A stretch of 64,000 nt of DNA, from the NCBI RefSeq assembly GCF_932294415.1, contig NC_065536.1, positions 10,157,974-10,221,973 on the forward strand. The letters are read 5' to 3'. Every line of letters starts with the position of its first letter. Position 1 is the first letter of the stretch. Below are positions 1-11,569 of the stretch, piece by piece. The translations under genes were made by a program, and so were the position numbers. Below the pieces are notes generated by a model. It ran no database searches. It worked only from the letters and a program-made list of their open reading frames with translations, and was not told the origin of the DNA. The DNA is from Quercus robur. Taxonomy: Eukaryota > Streptophyta > Magnoliopsida > Fagales > Fagaceae.

Positions 1-1117
1 TAACATTTAGAAATCCTGAATCATCTGAGTCAACCACAAAATCAAAGTGAAATGGTGCATCCAGCTCGTGAGATATATTATATGGATCAATCCTCTTACC
101 AAAGTTTCTATAGATTGAGAGATTAAACCACAAGTCAGAAGGGAACCACAAGCCATTAGTTGGTTTGGTTACTATGTCACAGAGATGGACCCGAACAAGG
201 TGTGTAGCATTCTTTGTGACAGGAAAACCCCAAGTTAAATTTAAGAAACTGGAATTGCTGCTATTGTCTATATTCAATAGTCTGGCTGTCTGATACACAA
301 GAGCTGGGGCAATATACTTAGTGACCTGTTCTGGCTGGTAATTGATTGCTCCGAAATAAGACACATTCGTTGCAGCTTCTGGGGGATTGAAAAAGTAACT
401 ACCATCTGGTATCCATTTCCTCCACAACTCATCATGTTCAATGATGGGACCTCCAACGTTGATCCTATAGATTGTATGTAGAACCTGAGAGTGGAGAGCA
501 CTGTAATTGCCATTACTTCCAGAAGAAGTAACGCGAGGAGAACTATCAGGGATGAAGCTCTCAGGGGCAAGAAAGACTTCTATGGCGTTTATGAAAGCCA
601 AAGAAGACTCTTGAGAAGGTATAAAGTGGATTCCAAATTCTCCTTCTGCGATGTTCAGCAAGAATTCCTTAATCAATGGAGAACTACTACTATTTCGGAT
701 GCTGAAATTGGTTAAAAGTGAAAACCCAGAAGCCGAAACATTGAATAGAGCATCAGATAGATTAGCAGCAGGTGACAAGAAAACAAAGAAATGAAGGCGT
801 ACTAAGTATGTACCATTCTGATTGATTTCAAACTTATATGAACATGGCTGCCTGTAAATTCTTGCTCTTTGATAGAGAACTGGAGCCGTTGATGAGTTAC
901 TGCTCGTGACATTTTCACTTTTTCCAGTTGAGAAAGAACAGGAATTTTGGTCACCGACAAAGACCCTGCTATCATTGATGGTGGTGTTGAAACTTGCCCC
1001 ACAGTTGATGAAATACTTATCAGGAACAGTGTAAGCTAATGAGAGAAGGACAAGTGCAGAGAAATGGAGAAGTAAGAGAAGAGAGAGTTGTAAGAGAATC
1101 TTTTGAGAAAGAAACAT
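1..1117 (-). CDS. CrRLK1L malectin-like receptor kinase, N-terminal part (runs off the left edge)
   Basis: One open frame runs from an ATG at 1117 to the left edge, giving 372 residues without a stop. Residues 1-28 are a hydrophobic Leu/Ser-rich signal peptide (starts MFLSQKILLQLSLLLLHF). The mature part opens with DKYFINCGAS, the usual start of the malectin-like ectodomain of the CrRLK1L family, and continues with YRQPCSYKFEI, YLVRLHFFVF and later YRINVGGP and HLVRVHLCDI, corresponding to the two malectin-like halves. Many N-x-S/T sites fit a secreted, glycosylated ectodomain. Family members are plasma-membrane receptors that sense cell-wall state or RALF-type peptides. The transmembrane helix and kinase domain would lie left of position 1. 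The style is nearest to the At5g24010/At2g23200 group, but I cannot name an ortholog. The family is usually intronless, as seen here. Confidence 0.9.
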   Translation of the reverse strand, partial: MFLSQKILLQLSLLLLLHFSALVLLSLAYTVPDKYFINCGASFNTTINDSRVFVGDQNSCSFSTGKSENVTSSNSSTAPVLYQRARIYRQPCSYKFEINQNGTYLVRLHFFVFLSPAANLSDALFNVSASGFSLLTNFSIRNSSSSPLIKEFLLNIAEGEFGIHFIPSQESSLAFINAIEVFLAPESFIPDSSPRVTSSGSNGNYSALHSQVLHTIYRINVGGPIIEHDELWRKWIPDGSYFFNPPEAATNVSYFGAINYQPEQVTKYIAPALVYQTARLLNIDNSSNSSFLNLTWGFPVTKNATHLVRVHLCDIVTKPTNGLWFPSDLWFNLSIYRNFGKRIDPYNISHELDAPFHFDFVVDSDDSGFLNV

Positions 1118-3805
1118 TCTTATGGAGTTTTTGTGAGGGTAGTTTATTTTACAGTGGTTATGGTTATCTGAGGTCCTGAGGATGATATTAGCTTGGTGTT
1201 TTTTTTTTTTTTTTTTTTTTTGAGAAGAATTCAAATTGACTTTGACTTCAAAGTATATAAATTTATAGTTACGCGTACATGAAATTGGAAATGGTAAACA
1301 GACTTTGACTTAACCCAGTGTTCTGATGAAGAAATTAATATTTGATCATTATAAACCCAATTAATAATTAATTTTATGCTAAAATATTGTTTCTGTTCCT
1401 AAAAGTTTGCATGGAGCTCATTTGTCATCCCCAATTTTTTTTAAAAAAATGTTATGTTTTCATCCTAGTCTTTTGAAATCATAACACTTCATTTAAAAGA
1501 ACTTTTTCCAACAGTTTTGGGATGAAATTTTTTATTTTAGTTTATTATAGTTTAAGGACAAAAAGTGTAACATTTTTAATAATTTAGAGATAAAATTGAA
1601 TATTTTTAAAGTTTATAAAAGAAAATCAAAAGTCATGGACTAAAAAAATATTTTAACCTAATTGTTAGGGAAGGGGGGAAATTTCATGAACCTCATTCAT
1701 CCATTATTAATATTGTCAACATCAATAAATATAACATATCTCCACTCTTCTCCAACCTTGATCCGCAGAATTTGCATTCAACCACAACATAGCCTTTCAT
1801 AAGTTAACTGCCATCAAACCCCTTACTAACAGTTGAACACCTCTTAGCAAATTTTGGGCAAAGCACCGACTCCCCATAAGCCAAAAATCTGTCATATATT
1901 CAAGAAGCTTATCAGTGAAAGGTTTGTCATGGATGATGCTCAAAATTACAATTGTTTATTAACATCAAAATGGCATCTTGAGTTGCTGCTAATACTTAAT
2001 AGGCCTATCTAATGAGAGCAATACAAGAAAGACATGAAAAATGGCCTTCCCATCAAGCATATGGTGACTGGTGTGTGTTCTCCAGTAACTCAAATTTCAA
2101 CCAATTAATTATAAAACAACTAACAAGCGCACATTCAAGTTTGGGGGAAAACATTATATCATGAACTAAATAACCTCCAAAGCTTCCAAAAATATGTCAT
2201 TGGAAGCTCATTTCCTCAGTCATTCACAGTCAGAGTCATCCCACCTAGGTTCAAAGATTGAGTGCTGGCTGCCAACGACTCAAGGCAGTGGTCATGGGGT
2301 AAAAATTTTAGCAGTGCTTAAGGCACATTATATTTGTTTGTTTATGAAAAAATCAAGTTTGAGACTCAATTTTAGACTTGTTTAATAAACAAGCTGAGCT
2401 CAAGCAAAAAAATTGATCATGAACAAGTTGTAAACAATAGGGCTCAATAAAACATGTCTAGCCTAGGGTTGATATAAACTTGATATGGGCTTAAAAAATA
2501 AACAAATATCTCACTAAGCCTTGAATTAATTAGGCGTTGAGAGTTAAGACCACTCATACAAACCAAATGGATTTGATGATAATATGTGCTTGGTAACATA
2601 TTTGTGTTGGATCTCAAGATCAAGAGCTTAATATTGAGCTTGAGCTTGAGCATGATATTTGGCTCAAGCTCAACTTGACTAATGAATCAAGAGCCAAGCC
2701 GTGCTCTCAAGTTTTTGAACTTTTTGACAAGCGCAATCTTGAACACTGTTTGTTAACTTGGTTCGAGCTTGAGCCACGTTTAAACATTTTACTTTTGTTG
2801 TCAAGCCAAATTTGAACATTCAATATTCAACAAAACTTAGCTCATTTACAACCTTATGAATAGCAAATTAAGGGCTTGTTACTTAGTAGAACAACTTTTT
2901 TTTTAAATGTGGGTGTCCAAAGCTTATAGAACACTTGTTCAGGTGTGTCTAGCCTCATATCTACTCATACACAGATAATTTCACCCAAAAAAAAAAAAAA
3001 AACCAAACAAACAAAACAAAAGATAATTATTGGAAGTAATCCTTTAAAAATGACCCCAAGATGCTACATAGGAAATTACAAATAAGTGAAAGAACTTAGG
3101 GTTGTGGAGTCATGGGGTTTATACATATATATATATATATATGAAAGAGTAATATTTTTTTTTGAGAGATTATGAAAGAGTAATATGCGTTAAATAATGC
3201 AAAGATGCTACAAATTTTATGATATAAACCTTACAAACTAAGATGTTAACAATCAAAAAAAAAAAAATTATTAGAACATTCATTTATATTATTTTAAAAA
3301 ATTGGCACCAATCATTTTATTGCTCCGTCAATTTATTAGTTTTAGATATTTGGCAGTATAATTTGTAATGCCTTCATCACTCAAACTCAATATAGAGTTA
3401 CGCTGTCTTAAAAGTACATATATTCATAGATACACGTATATCAAACTGAAAATGGCAAGCAAAGAATCTGACTTAATTCTGTGTTTGGACGAAGAAATAA
3501 ATTAAGATATCTTTATTCCCATTTATCACAAATTTCAAGCTAAAAATTGGTTTCGTGAACTCTAAAGTTTGCATGAAATTTTTTTTATCTTTTAAACCTC
3601 AAAAAAAAAAAAAAAAAAAAAATCCTTGCTCACTAGATTATTAAAAGCTTTTTAAAGAGTTTATATATATATAGTTTAAGGAGAAAATAACCTTCCCGCA
3701 ATAAACGATACAAAGTATATCGTTTTCAACGGTATATGGAAGTTTGTCCTAACAGTACAGTAGATTTGATTTTCTGAGAAGTACAATACAAAACAAGATA
3801 GCTAC
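1118..3805. other. Intergenic, AT-rich, no gene seen
   Basis: Upstream region of the receptor kinase. It holds a T run near 1199-1222, an A run near 2987-3001, an AT microsatellite at 3124-3142 and an A run near 3601-3622. Between about 2330 and 2830 there is a diverged repeat rich in gagcttgagc/gctcaagctc motifs on both strands, a type common in plant genomes. The short open frames at 2194 and 2444 lie in this repeat and look like chance. Confidence 0.6.
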
Positions 3806-3807
3806 AA

Positions 3808-4212
3808 GCCTACAACGAATAATTGAGGAACACTTTTCCTTTTTGATAATTTAGTCCTGCAACGAATAATTGAGGTACACTTTTCCTTTTTGATAATTGG
3901 AGAATGTTAACCAGCACCGCTCGGTGCTGGTGAAAGGCAGAAAAAAACAAAAAATATTTGTCAGAAAAAGTAAAAAATATTCTAAAAGGTGCTGGTGAAA
4001 GGCAGAAAAAAACAAAAAATATTTGTCAAAAAAAGTAAAAAATATTCTAAAATAGTACTTATAAACTGCAAAAGTAAGCTAAATTGATAAAGAAGACAAT
4101 TTTTTTTAAAAAAATGTGTGCTTAACGGGCACAGTACCCGTTAACACAACCCTTGATAGTTTAGTCCTACAATGAATAATTGAGGTACGCTTTTCCTTTT
4201 TGATAATTTAGT
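3808..4212. repeat. Tandem ~48-bp repeat (3 copies) split by a MITE
   Basis: A unit containing acgaataattgaggtaca and cttttcctttttgataat occurs at about 3813-3857, 3858-3898 and 4165-4208. The third copy is separated from the second by the MITE at 3899-4152. The copies differ by only a few bases. Confidence 0.75.
3899..4152. mobile_element. MULE-type MITE with 9-bp target duplication
   Basis: Termini are ggagaatgttaac at the left and gttaacacaaccc at the right. Inverted, these match at 9 of 13 positions with a perfect TGTTAAC core. The element is flanked by ttgataatt (3890-3898) and ttgatagtt (4153-4161), a 9-bp duplication with one mismatch, which is typical of Mutator-like elements. The interior has a tandem ~67-bp duplication (gtgctggtgaaaggcag at about 3923 and 3989) and short hairpins at both ends (cagcaccg/cggtgctg and cgggcacagtacccg). 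There is no coding capacity. Confidence 0.8.
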
Positions 4213-5186
4213 ACAAGGACAGAACCAAGACTCGAATTTGTAGGGGCCGAAATATAAAGCCAAAGTTAGATTCAGACTTGGTACTGTGGTGATTTTTCAA
4301 TTTTCTTTGAAGAATTTTCAAAAATTGAAACATTAATAATAGGGTTTAGCAATGTTTGAACATCAACATTGGCTTGCAAATAATTTTTATTTTTTCTTTT
4401 GAAAAAAATCAAACATTGCAATTAATTTTCTCATAATCTACAAATACAAATCAAATAAATGTTGGTTATTCTATATTGAATAGTTCTATTGTGTCATAAA
4501 TTAGTCTAAAAAAGGCCAAACAAATCGCACAAGTCACAATAAAATTACTAATGATAATTTATTGGATTAATTAAACAAATGTTAAAGAAAAAAAAACACA
4601 GTGTCAATTATTAACCTAAAAAAGACACATTATCAATTATTAATGTTTATTAGGTTGGGTGCATGGTCCTTATGAGGTCTAGGCCACACTTTAATATTTC
4701 TCACATAAATTAGATTGTTGAACAAGCGTTGAAAAGTCCAATTTTTATTATTTTGCTAGTCGTAGACCCATGCGTTGCACGTGATAATATTATTGTTTTA
4801 GTTATTATTGGTTAATAGTTGGTTTTTCATTTTCTTTCAAGTTAATATATTGACTTTTAAAAAATATACAATCTAATATATTAATTCAAAAACAATAATA
4901 ATAATAATAATAATAATGTTGAATAAAATAATATGAGAAGGAAAAAAGTAAAAATAAAAGATATAACAATAAACACCTAATTAATTATCTTTAAATAAAT
5001 ACCAAATTATTTAAATCATATTATGTAATATTATAATATTACATTCTTATATACTATCTTTAATTCTTTACAATGCAATATGATAAAATTTAACAACCAA
5101 AGTGAAAAAAAAAAAAAAAAAATGAATCGCATCAACTTAAACTAGAGTTCTAAAAAACAAAAAAATTTCTCAACCTAAAGCAGAGA

Positions 5187-5235
<49 letters not shown>

Positions 5236-5439
5236 CAAAAATTGAGAGAGAGAGAGAAATAATTTTTTTTTGTGAAGAAAAATTATGCATATAATGGAAA
5301 AGAGAATGCCAAATTTATACTAAAAGGATAACAATAAGAAAAAACAAAATAAAGGGAAAGATGAAGAGTGATAATAAGAAAGAGGGTAGTGGGGAGATGA
5401 AAATGTAAATGGAAAGAGAATGGTTAGAGAAAGTGTAAA

Positions 5440-6194
5440 TGTAGGGACAACGTTTGGAGCCCAAGCCCGAACTGTATGGAATCCTGGTCCAAAAAGCCTA
5501 ATACAATGAATTTTGTAGAGTATGGGTCAAAGAACTAGGTTTAGATGAGTGAGCAACGGCTTGCATGGGGTTAAGAAGCAATCAGACACGAATAAAAGCT
5601 ATTATGATCAAAGGACCTTCCGTTCGAGGAGACTAGAATTTTACTTATAAATACAGATCACCACATTAGGGTTCTTTAACATGCTACAATATTCTCTTCT
5701 TCTTTTTTTCCTCTCCTCTCTTCATGGAGGTTTTTCCACATTATATAAACTCTTTCTGATCATCTGGACCTTACACTTGTTGATCACCTGGACCCCCACT
5801 TGAGCACCCATTCCATCAGACACCCCTTTCAGTCCTCTGTGAGTTGTGACAGCCAAGACAACACTGTCCAGGGGTCTTCTCCACATTAATGCAGCTAGAA
5901 AAGTAGCTGCAGTGCATTTAATGTGGTGATGGCAGTTTTTCCTTAAATATTTTGAGTTCTCTTCCTTTTCACGTGTTCAAGTGGCGTACTTCAACGGCTT
6001 AAGTATACACTTGGTATGGGTCTGCCGTGTCCGAGGAGGAGTTCCTCCTCAGACCTTCTTCCCATTGTTTCCTACTGATGAGGCTTGTAACGTAGATCAT
6101 CTAAGTCGTGTTTCTCTCCTCGGACTTGTTAGTGTCCTCAGACAAGGCCCAAGGCCCAAGGCCCAATACATTATTTTGGACCATAGTCCCCACA
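5440..6194 (-). mobile_element. Solo LTR A (family shared with 8899-9607 and 33180-33909)
   Basis: It starts TGTAGGGAC and ends CCCCACA, with gtaaa (5435-5439) and ttaaa (6195-6199) as a 4/5 target duplication. The uninterrupted sequence survives in the neighbouring tandem unit near 7785 (tgtaaatgttaaaaaaagtg). Internal sequence around 5740-5940 (for example the tgagttgtgacagccaagac region) is the reverse complement of the solo LTR at 33180-33909, so this copy lies in the opposite orientation. No internal retrotransposon sequence or second LTR is present. Confidence 0.8.
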
Positions 6195-6258
6195 TTAAAT
6201 GTTAAAAAAAGTGAGTACAATTTAATTTATTTAAATTTAAATAAGATATTATATGTTT

Positions 6259-6940
6259 TGTGGGGCCCGAAATCTGAGGTCCTAGCCTACTTTATATTCA
6301 GGGCCCAAAGCTCAGGCCGAGGAGCCCTATTGCCGAGGACGTATGATGAAAGCCCCACAAAGGCCCAAGGATGTGGCCGAGGATGATCTCACGCTCAACA
6401 CCTCACAAAACGCCTGAAGAAAAGGACAAACTCAGTACAGGGGCAGGACAAGGGAGAAAATTGCCAACGCCACAGTATGGAGCCCTGCATCTAACAGGCC
6501 CATACTTCAAACCATGCTATTTAACCTTTCCCAACCACCCCCAACCACTCGGATGTATGGATTGATAGAACAAGTCTATACCTCAAAAAGCAAAACTTAC
6601 ACGTGAACACAAAATGGGAAGTAAACACTAGTATAAAAGGGAAAGAAAGCCAAGAGAAAAGGGAGGAGGATAAAAAATCCTACAAAAAGGAGAATGGCAA
6701 GAATGTGATGCTCCTCGGACTAAGTCCGAGGACTCAAACCCTCCAAGCTACATCGATGTAAGGCTTAGCTATTCATACCAAACCTACCTTCGTATGAGTT
6801 TCCATAAAAATCATGACCAGACAGCTATCCGGCGACCAAGGGCAAGCCTTTCAAGCCCACTCTCTATAAATTGTATTGTTCGGGCCCATTACATACGAGC
6901 CCAATGTCATCCTTGGGTCGATAAAAATCGTGCCCCTACA
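6259..6940 (-). mobile_element. Solo LTR D, perfect 5-bp target duplication
   Basis: It starts TGTGGGGCCCG and ends GTGCCCCTACA, flanked on both sides by tgttt (6254-6258 and 6941-6945). Removing it restores the sequence seen in the next tandem unit near 7840 (tatatgtttaatt). It is GC-richer than its surroundings, with repeated ccgagga motifs. It resembles the A/B/C LTR family in its ends but differs through most of the interior, so it is probably a related family. Strand is inferred from the TGTAGGGG-like end. Confidence 0.85.
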
Positions 6941-7037
6941 TGTTTAATTAAAAAAAGAAAATATAAATAATTTAATTATATGGAGGATGTGACTGAGTTT
7001 AAATATTGAATAAAATAAGATGAAAAGATTAAAAAAG

Positions 7038-7072
<35 letters not shown>

Positions 7073-7316
7073 CAATAAACACCAAATTACCCAAACCATG
7101 TTATGTAATAGAATAATATATATTATATTCTTATATATTATCTTTTTAACTTTTTTATAACGCAATAGTATAATATTTAACAATCAAAGAGAACAAAAAA
7201 AAAACTTAAAACACAAAACTAAATCGTACCAACCCAGCATGGAGTTATAACAAACACAAAAATTTATCAACTTAAGTAGAGATGCAAGAAAAAAAAAAAA
7301 TACTCCGAAAATTATT

Positions 7317-7358
<42 letters not shown>

Positions 7359-8235
7359 GAGGGAGAAAAAACCTTTCTGTGATGGAAAACTATGCAAAAA
7401 ACGGAAGAGAGAATAACAAATTTATAGAAGATGGTGTAAATATGAAGAGACAAAATAAAGGAAAATGAATGGAAAAATGAATAGTAACATTAAGGTTGAG
7501 GGTAGTGGGGAGATGAAAAGGTAAGGAATGGAAAGATAAAGAGACAAAATAAAGAAAGATAAAAAAGTGATATTAAATTTGAGGTTAGTGGGGAGATGAT
7601 AAAATAAAGGCATGAGAAAGGCTGGAGAAAGTGCAATTATTAAAATAAAAAAAAAAGTAAATGTTAAAAAACAATTATAGGAAAATTGGAAAAAAAAAGA
7701 AAAAGAATAATGACATGAATGCTGACATGACTCAATGTGAGCACAGTAATATTAAACGCTACGCTTAAAGTTGAAGAAAATGTAAATGTTAAAAAAAGTG
7801 AGTACAATTTAATTTATTTAAATTTAAATAAAATATTATATGTTTAATTTAAAAAAAGAAAATATAAATAATTTAATTATATGGAGGATGTGACTAAGTT
7901 TAAATATTGAATAAAATAAGATGAAAAGATTAAAAAAGTAAAAATATACTGTAATATATATATATATATATATATATGTATATGTATATATAACAATAAA
8001 CACCAAATTACCCAAATCATGTTATGTAATAGAATAATATATATTATATTCTTATATATTATCTTTTTTAATTTTTTTTATATCGCAATAGTATAATATT
8101 TTACAATCAAAGAGAATAAAAAAAAAAACTTAAAACACAAAACTAAATCGTACCAACCCAATGTAGAGTTATAACAAACACAAAAATTTATCAACTTAAA
8201 CAGAGATGCAGGAAAAAAAAAATACTCCAAAAATT

Positions 8236-8287
<52 letters not shown>

Positions 8288-8869
8288 GGAGGGAGAAACA
8301 ACCTTTTTGTGATGGAAAACTATGCAAATAATGGAAGAGAGAATAACAAATTTATAAAAGATGGTGTGAATATGAAGAGACAAAATAAAGGAAAATGAAT
8401 GAAAAGATGAATAGTAACATTAAGATTGAGGGTAGTAGGAAGATGAAAATGTAAGGGAGGAAAAGATGAAGAGACAAAATAAAGAAAGATGAAAAGTGAT
8501 ATTAAGGTTGAGGGTAGGGGGGAGATGAAAAGGTAAAGGAATGAGAAAGGTTAGAGAAAGTGCAATTATTAAAAAAAAAAAAAGTAAATGTTAAAAAACA
8601 ATTATAGGAAAATTAAAAAGAAAAAGGATAATGACGTGGATATTGATGTGACTCAATATGAGCACAGTAACATTAAACGCTATGCTTCAGCTTTTAGTAA
8701 TATATAGATTAAAAGAAGTGTGCTTGTAACTTAAGCTAAAGTAGAAAAAAACTTTTAAAAAATAAGGATAAAGGAAAAAACAAAGAGACACACCAGTTCC
8801 ATCAAAAAAAAAAAAAAAGACAGTAGTGAGAGAGACGAGACATCACAGATTAAGAAATAAACTCAGATA

Positions 8870-9980
8870 TGCTATGATCCGATCAATTGAATGGAAATTG
8901 TGGGTACAAGAATTCCAATAAGGTGTGTGCGCCACATGTTATACCCATGGCCGAGAAGGTCATTATCGCACCGAGGAGGCCACACGCTCGGATGGCAAGG
9001 CCACGCTAGTGGCACGTAATCAGAGGAGATCATACTGCGAAGAAAGAGTTTCAAGGAGGGGTTAGTCCTGACATGACTGAAGGAATGGTGGTTGCCACCA
9101 CATTTAATGCATCCCACCAAACCTTCTAGCTGCATTTACGTGGAGAAGACCCCTAAATAGTGCTGTCTTGGCTGTCACAACTCATGAGAGGTTTGGGAAG
9201 GCGTTTGATGGGACAAGCACTCAAGTGGTGATCTGGATGATCAACAAATGGAGGGTTAAAATCATCTGAAGGGAGCTATATAGTGTAGAAGACCCTCCAG
9301 GGACAAGGGATCAAAAAACCTGTAAAGGAAACACTGTAGCATTAAGAATAGCAACTGTAATCAAATCTAAATGAAATATATTCAAGAACTACTCTCCTCG
9401 GACATTGTCGAGGAAGAATTTCTGTGCACCACATTTGTCTATTCATTGCTTCCACTCGCTCTCTTGCTATTTTTAAGCCCATGGAGGGCGTTGTCCACTC
9501 ATTGAAACCTAACTTTTTGGCCTACTCTCTACAAATTCATTATATTGGACTCTTTAGGCCTTAATCCATTTGTCTTTTGGACTTAAGATCCAAAACCCGC
9601 CCTTACAAAAACAATTAGCCGTATTCGAGGCAACAACCCTCCAAGAACATGTAGAAAGGAAAGGATTTTTAGGAATAATATTTGCTTGCCTCTTATTTCA
9701 CTGTTCATGGTTTAAATACATCAACAAGACTAATCCAAATGAAAAGATAACAATCAACCTTATCACTTATCCTACCTAGGAAACAGAATGCATCCTATCT
9801 CTAGGAAGTTTAAATGGTAACAACAACCTAACAACATCCTAATCCAAATTATTCAAATACGAACTATCACTTAATTCCAATATATCTGAATCCTAACAAA
9901 CACTTGAGGCATTTATCTTCAACTGCTACTAACTTGTATTATTTGTTCCCTTGGCATGCACGTGCTCTGCAAACATAGCA
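8870..9980 (-). repeat. 3' LTR of the chromovirus, interrupted by solo LTR B
   Basis: The TGCTATG start at 8870 and CATAGCA end at 9980 match the right LTR. The stretch 8899-9612 is a nested solo LTR plus target duplication. Without it the LTR is about 400 bp, equal to its partner. Confidence 0.9.
8899..9607 (+). mobile_element. Solo LTR B nested in the chromovirus LTR
   Basis: It starts TGTGGGTAC and ends CCTTACA, 709 bp. The intact chromovirus LTR at 14424 reads ggaaacaattag; here the left flank is gaaat and the right flank aaaac, each one transition away from gaaac. Internal motifs such as tgctgtcttggctgtcacaa and agtggtgatctggatgatca align with solo LTR C at 33180-33909 in the same orientation. 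Confidence 0.85.
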
Positions 9981-9982
9981 TT

Positions 9983-9995
9983 CCCTTCCCTTAAA
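9983..9995 (-). other. Polypurine tract of the chromovirus
   Basis: Directly inside the 3' LTR, the minus strand reads aagggaagggaa, a purine run in the place where plus-strand DNA synthesis is primed in LTR retrotransposons. Confidence 0.8.
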
Positions 9996-10405
9996 AATTG
10001 AATCTTGTCCTCAAGATTCAGATAAGGAAATTGACATTGTAAATCCGTGTAGTGCTCCCACGTGGCATCCTCTTCAACAAGGCCAGTCCACTACACTAGC
10101 GCTTCCTGCAAAATCTTCTTGCCTGACTTAATCTAGCGAAAATCCATAATTCTTTTAGGTTCAAGCAGCACCCTACCATCCTCTTTGATTGGTGGTAACT
10201 CTGCTGGCACAACACGGTCAAAGCTTCCTAATTTCTTCTTCAGCTGGGACACATGAAAAACAGGATGTATCCGTGATTGATGAGGCAAGGCCAACCTGTA
10301 AGCCACCTTCCCGAGCCGCTCCAACACCTGGTAAGGCCTATAGAAACGAGGCAAAAGCTTCATATTACTCCAGGTGCGAATAGTGAGTTGACGAAAGGGT
10401 TTCAA
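9996..10405 (-). pseudogene. Chromovirus integrase C-terminal tail and chromodomain-like end
   Basis: Frame 10133-10405 gives the integrase tail with KLLPRFYRPYQVLERLGKVAYRL-type content and the HPVFHVSQLKK motif, followed by GRVLLEPKRIMDFR and a stop. The same frame continues past the stop with conserved chromodomain-like and C-terminal residues (EDATWEHYTDLQ, NLEDKIQFLREGN) to about 9996. One nonsense codon after MDFR and another a few codons later separate the blocks. Confidence 0.8.
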
Positions 10406-10801
10406 TCTGAGCTAAACAAAGTCACCTAGTTCAAACTCCAATTCACAGCGATGTCGATCCTCATTAATCATCATTTGATTTTGTGCCATCACCAAATTTT
10501 CCTTCAAGAGTTTCAGTATTTCATCTCTTTCCTTCATGGATTGCTTAACCTAAGCTACTATAGTGAATCCGTGTTCATAACTGTGAACTATGGCAGGTGC
10601 TCTTCCATAAACCGCTTCGAACGGAGTCATGTGAGTGGCAGTGTGACAAGAAGTTTTGTACCAATACTCCGCCCATGGTAGCCATTTGAACCACTACTTT
10701 TGCTTGGTACCTACAAAACAACAAAGGCAAGTCTCAAGGCAGCAGTTAAGTACCTCAATTTGCCCATCGCTTTGCGTATGGTACGTTGAGCTCATACGCA
10801 A

Positions 10802-11479
10802 TTAAGACCCTTGCAACCAAAAGTACTCTGCCCAAAATTGGCTCGTGAAAACCAAGTCTATATCCGATACAATTGAGCGTTGCATGCCATGAAGGTGCAC
10901 GACTTCCTTAACAAACACTGCAGCTACTGTTTTTGCCAAATAAGGATGCTTCAAGGCGATAAAGTGTCCATATTTAGACAATCGGTCCACCACCACCAAA
11001 ATAACTGAGAATCTATTGGACGTTGGCAGGCCGTCGATGAAGTCCATCGAAACATCCTCCCAAATACAGTCAGGTATTGGCAATGGCTACAACAACCCTG
11101 CAGGAGAAAGTGTGTTGCTCTTATTCCGCTGGCAAGTATCACAACCCCGAATGTAATCTTGAATATCCTTTTTCATGCCAACCCAATAGAAATTGGATGC
11201 AATTCTCTTATAAGTTCTGAACATACCAGAGTGTCCTCCCATGGGTGTGTCATGAAACTCATGGATCACTACCTTTTTCTGAGAAGAGGTTGGTAGCAAA
11301 ACTAAACGGCCTTTGTTCCATAATAACCCATCTCCTTCTACCAGCCCCGGCACACTGCAAGTCCCCTTTTGCATAGCCTCCTTAATGATTGAAAATTTGG
11401 GGTTGTGGCGTGCTTCGTTGCGGATCTCTTCAAGCCACGTTGGTTGTTGATAGGTGATAGCACTCACCTCTCCATGCAT
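10802..11479 (-). pseudogene. Chromovirus integrase core (zinc-binding and catalytic region)
   Basis: Frame 11087-11479 carries the H2C2 zinc-binding region (HDTPMGGHSGMFRTYKR, CDTCQRNK). Frame 10802-11083 carries the catalytic core (MDFIDGLP, VVVDRLSKYGHFI, and SIVSDIDLVFTSQFW, where SDRD is usual). The change of frame between the two shows an indel at about 11083-11090. Confidence 0.88.
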
Positions 11480-11569
11480 CCTGGAGAGAGCATCTGCTGC
11501 TTTATTCTCTCCCCCAGATCAATATTTGATTTCATAATCATATCCCATGAGCTTTGCAATCCACCTTTG

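Larger units (their letters stand above)
4750..8710. repeat. Tandem array of ~0.9-kb AT-rich units (three units)
   Basis: Three related blocks, about 4870-5439 plus 6195-6258, 6941-7830 and 7840-8710, share a fixed order of landmarks: gaataaaataa..atgaaaag, an AT microsatellite, aacaataaacacc, ttatgtaata, aaccaa/caatcaaag, gagatgca, a GT/GA microsatellite, agggtagtggggagatgaaaa, gagaaagtg, then gagcacagtaa and taaacgct. The second and third blocks are about 894 bp apart and very alike. No protein is encoded; the small frames on the minus strand are microsatellite translations. The first block and the junction to the second are interrupted by solo LTRs at 5440-6194 and 6259-6940. Confidence 0.75.

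Noticed and set aside
6108..6565. Plus-strand frames of 64-92 codons in solo LTRs A and D
   Set aside because: They lie inside LTR sequence and cross LTR boundaries, with no motif or codon pattern of a gene.
6944..7613. Minus-strand frames of 63-89 codons
   Set aside because: Translations of AT, GT and GA microsatellites in the tandem array.
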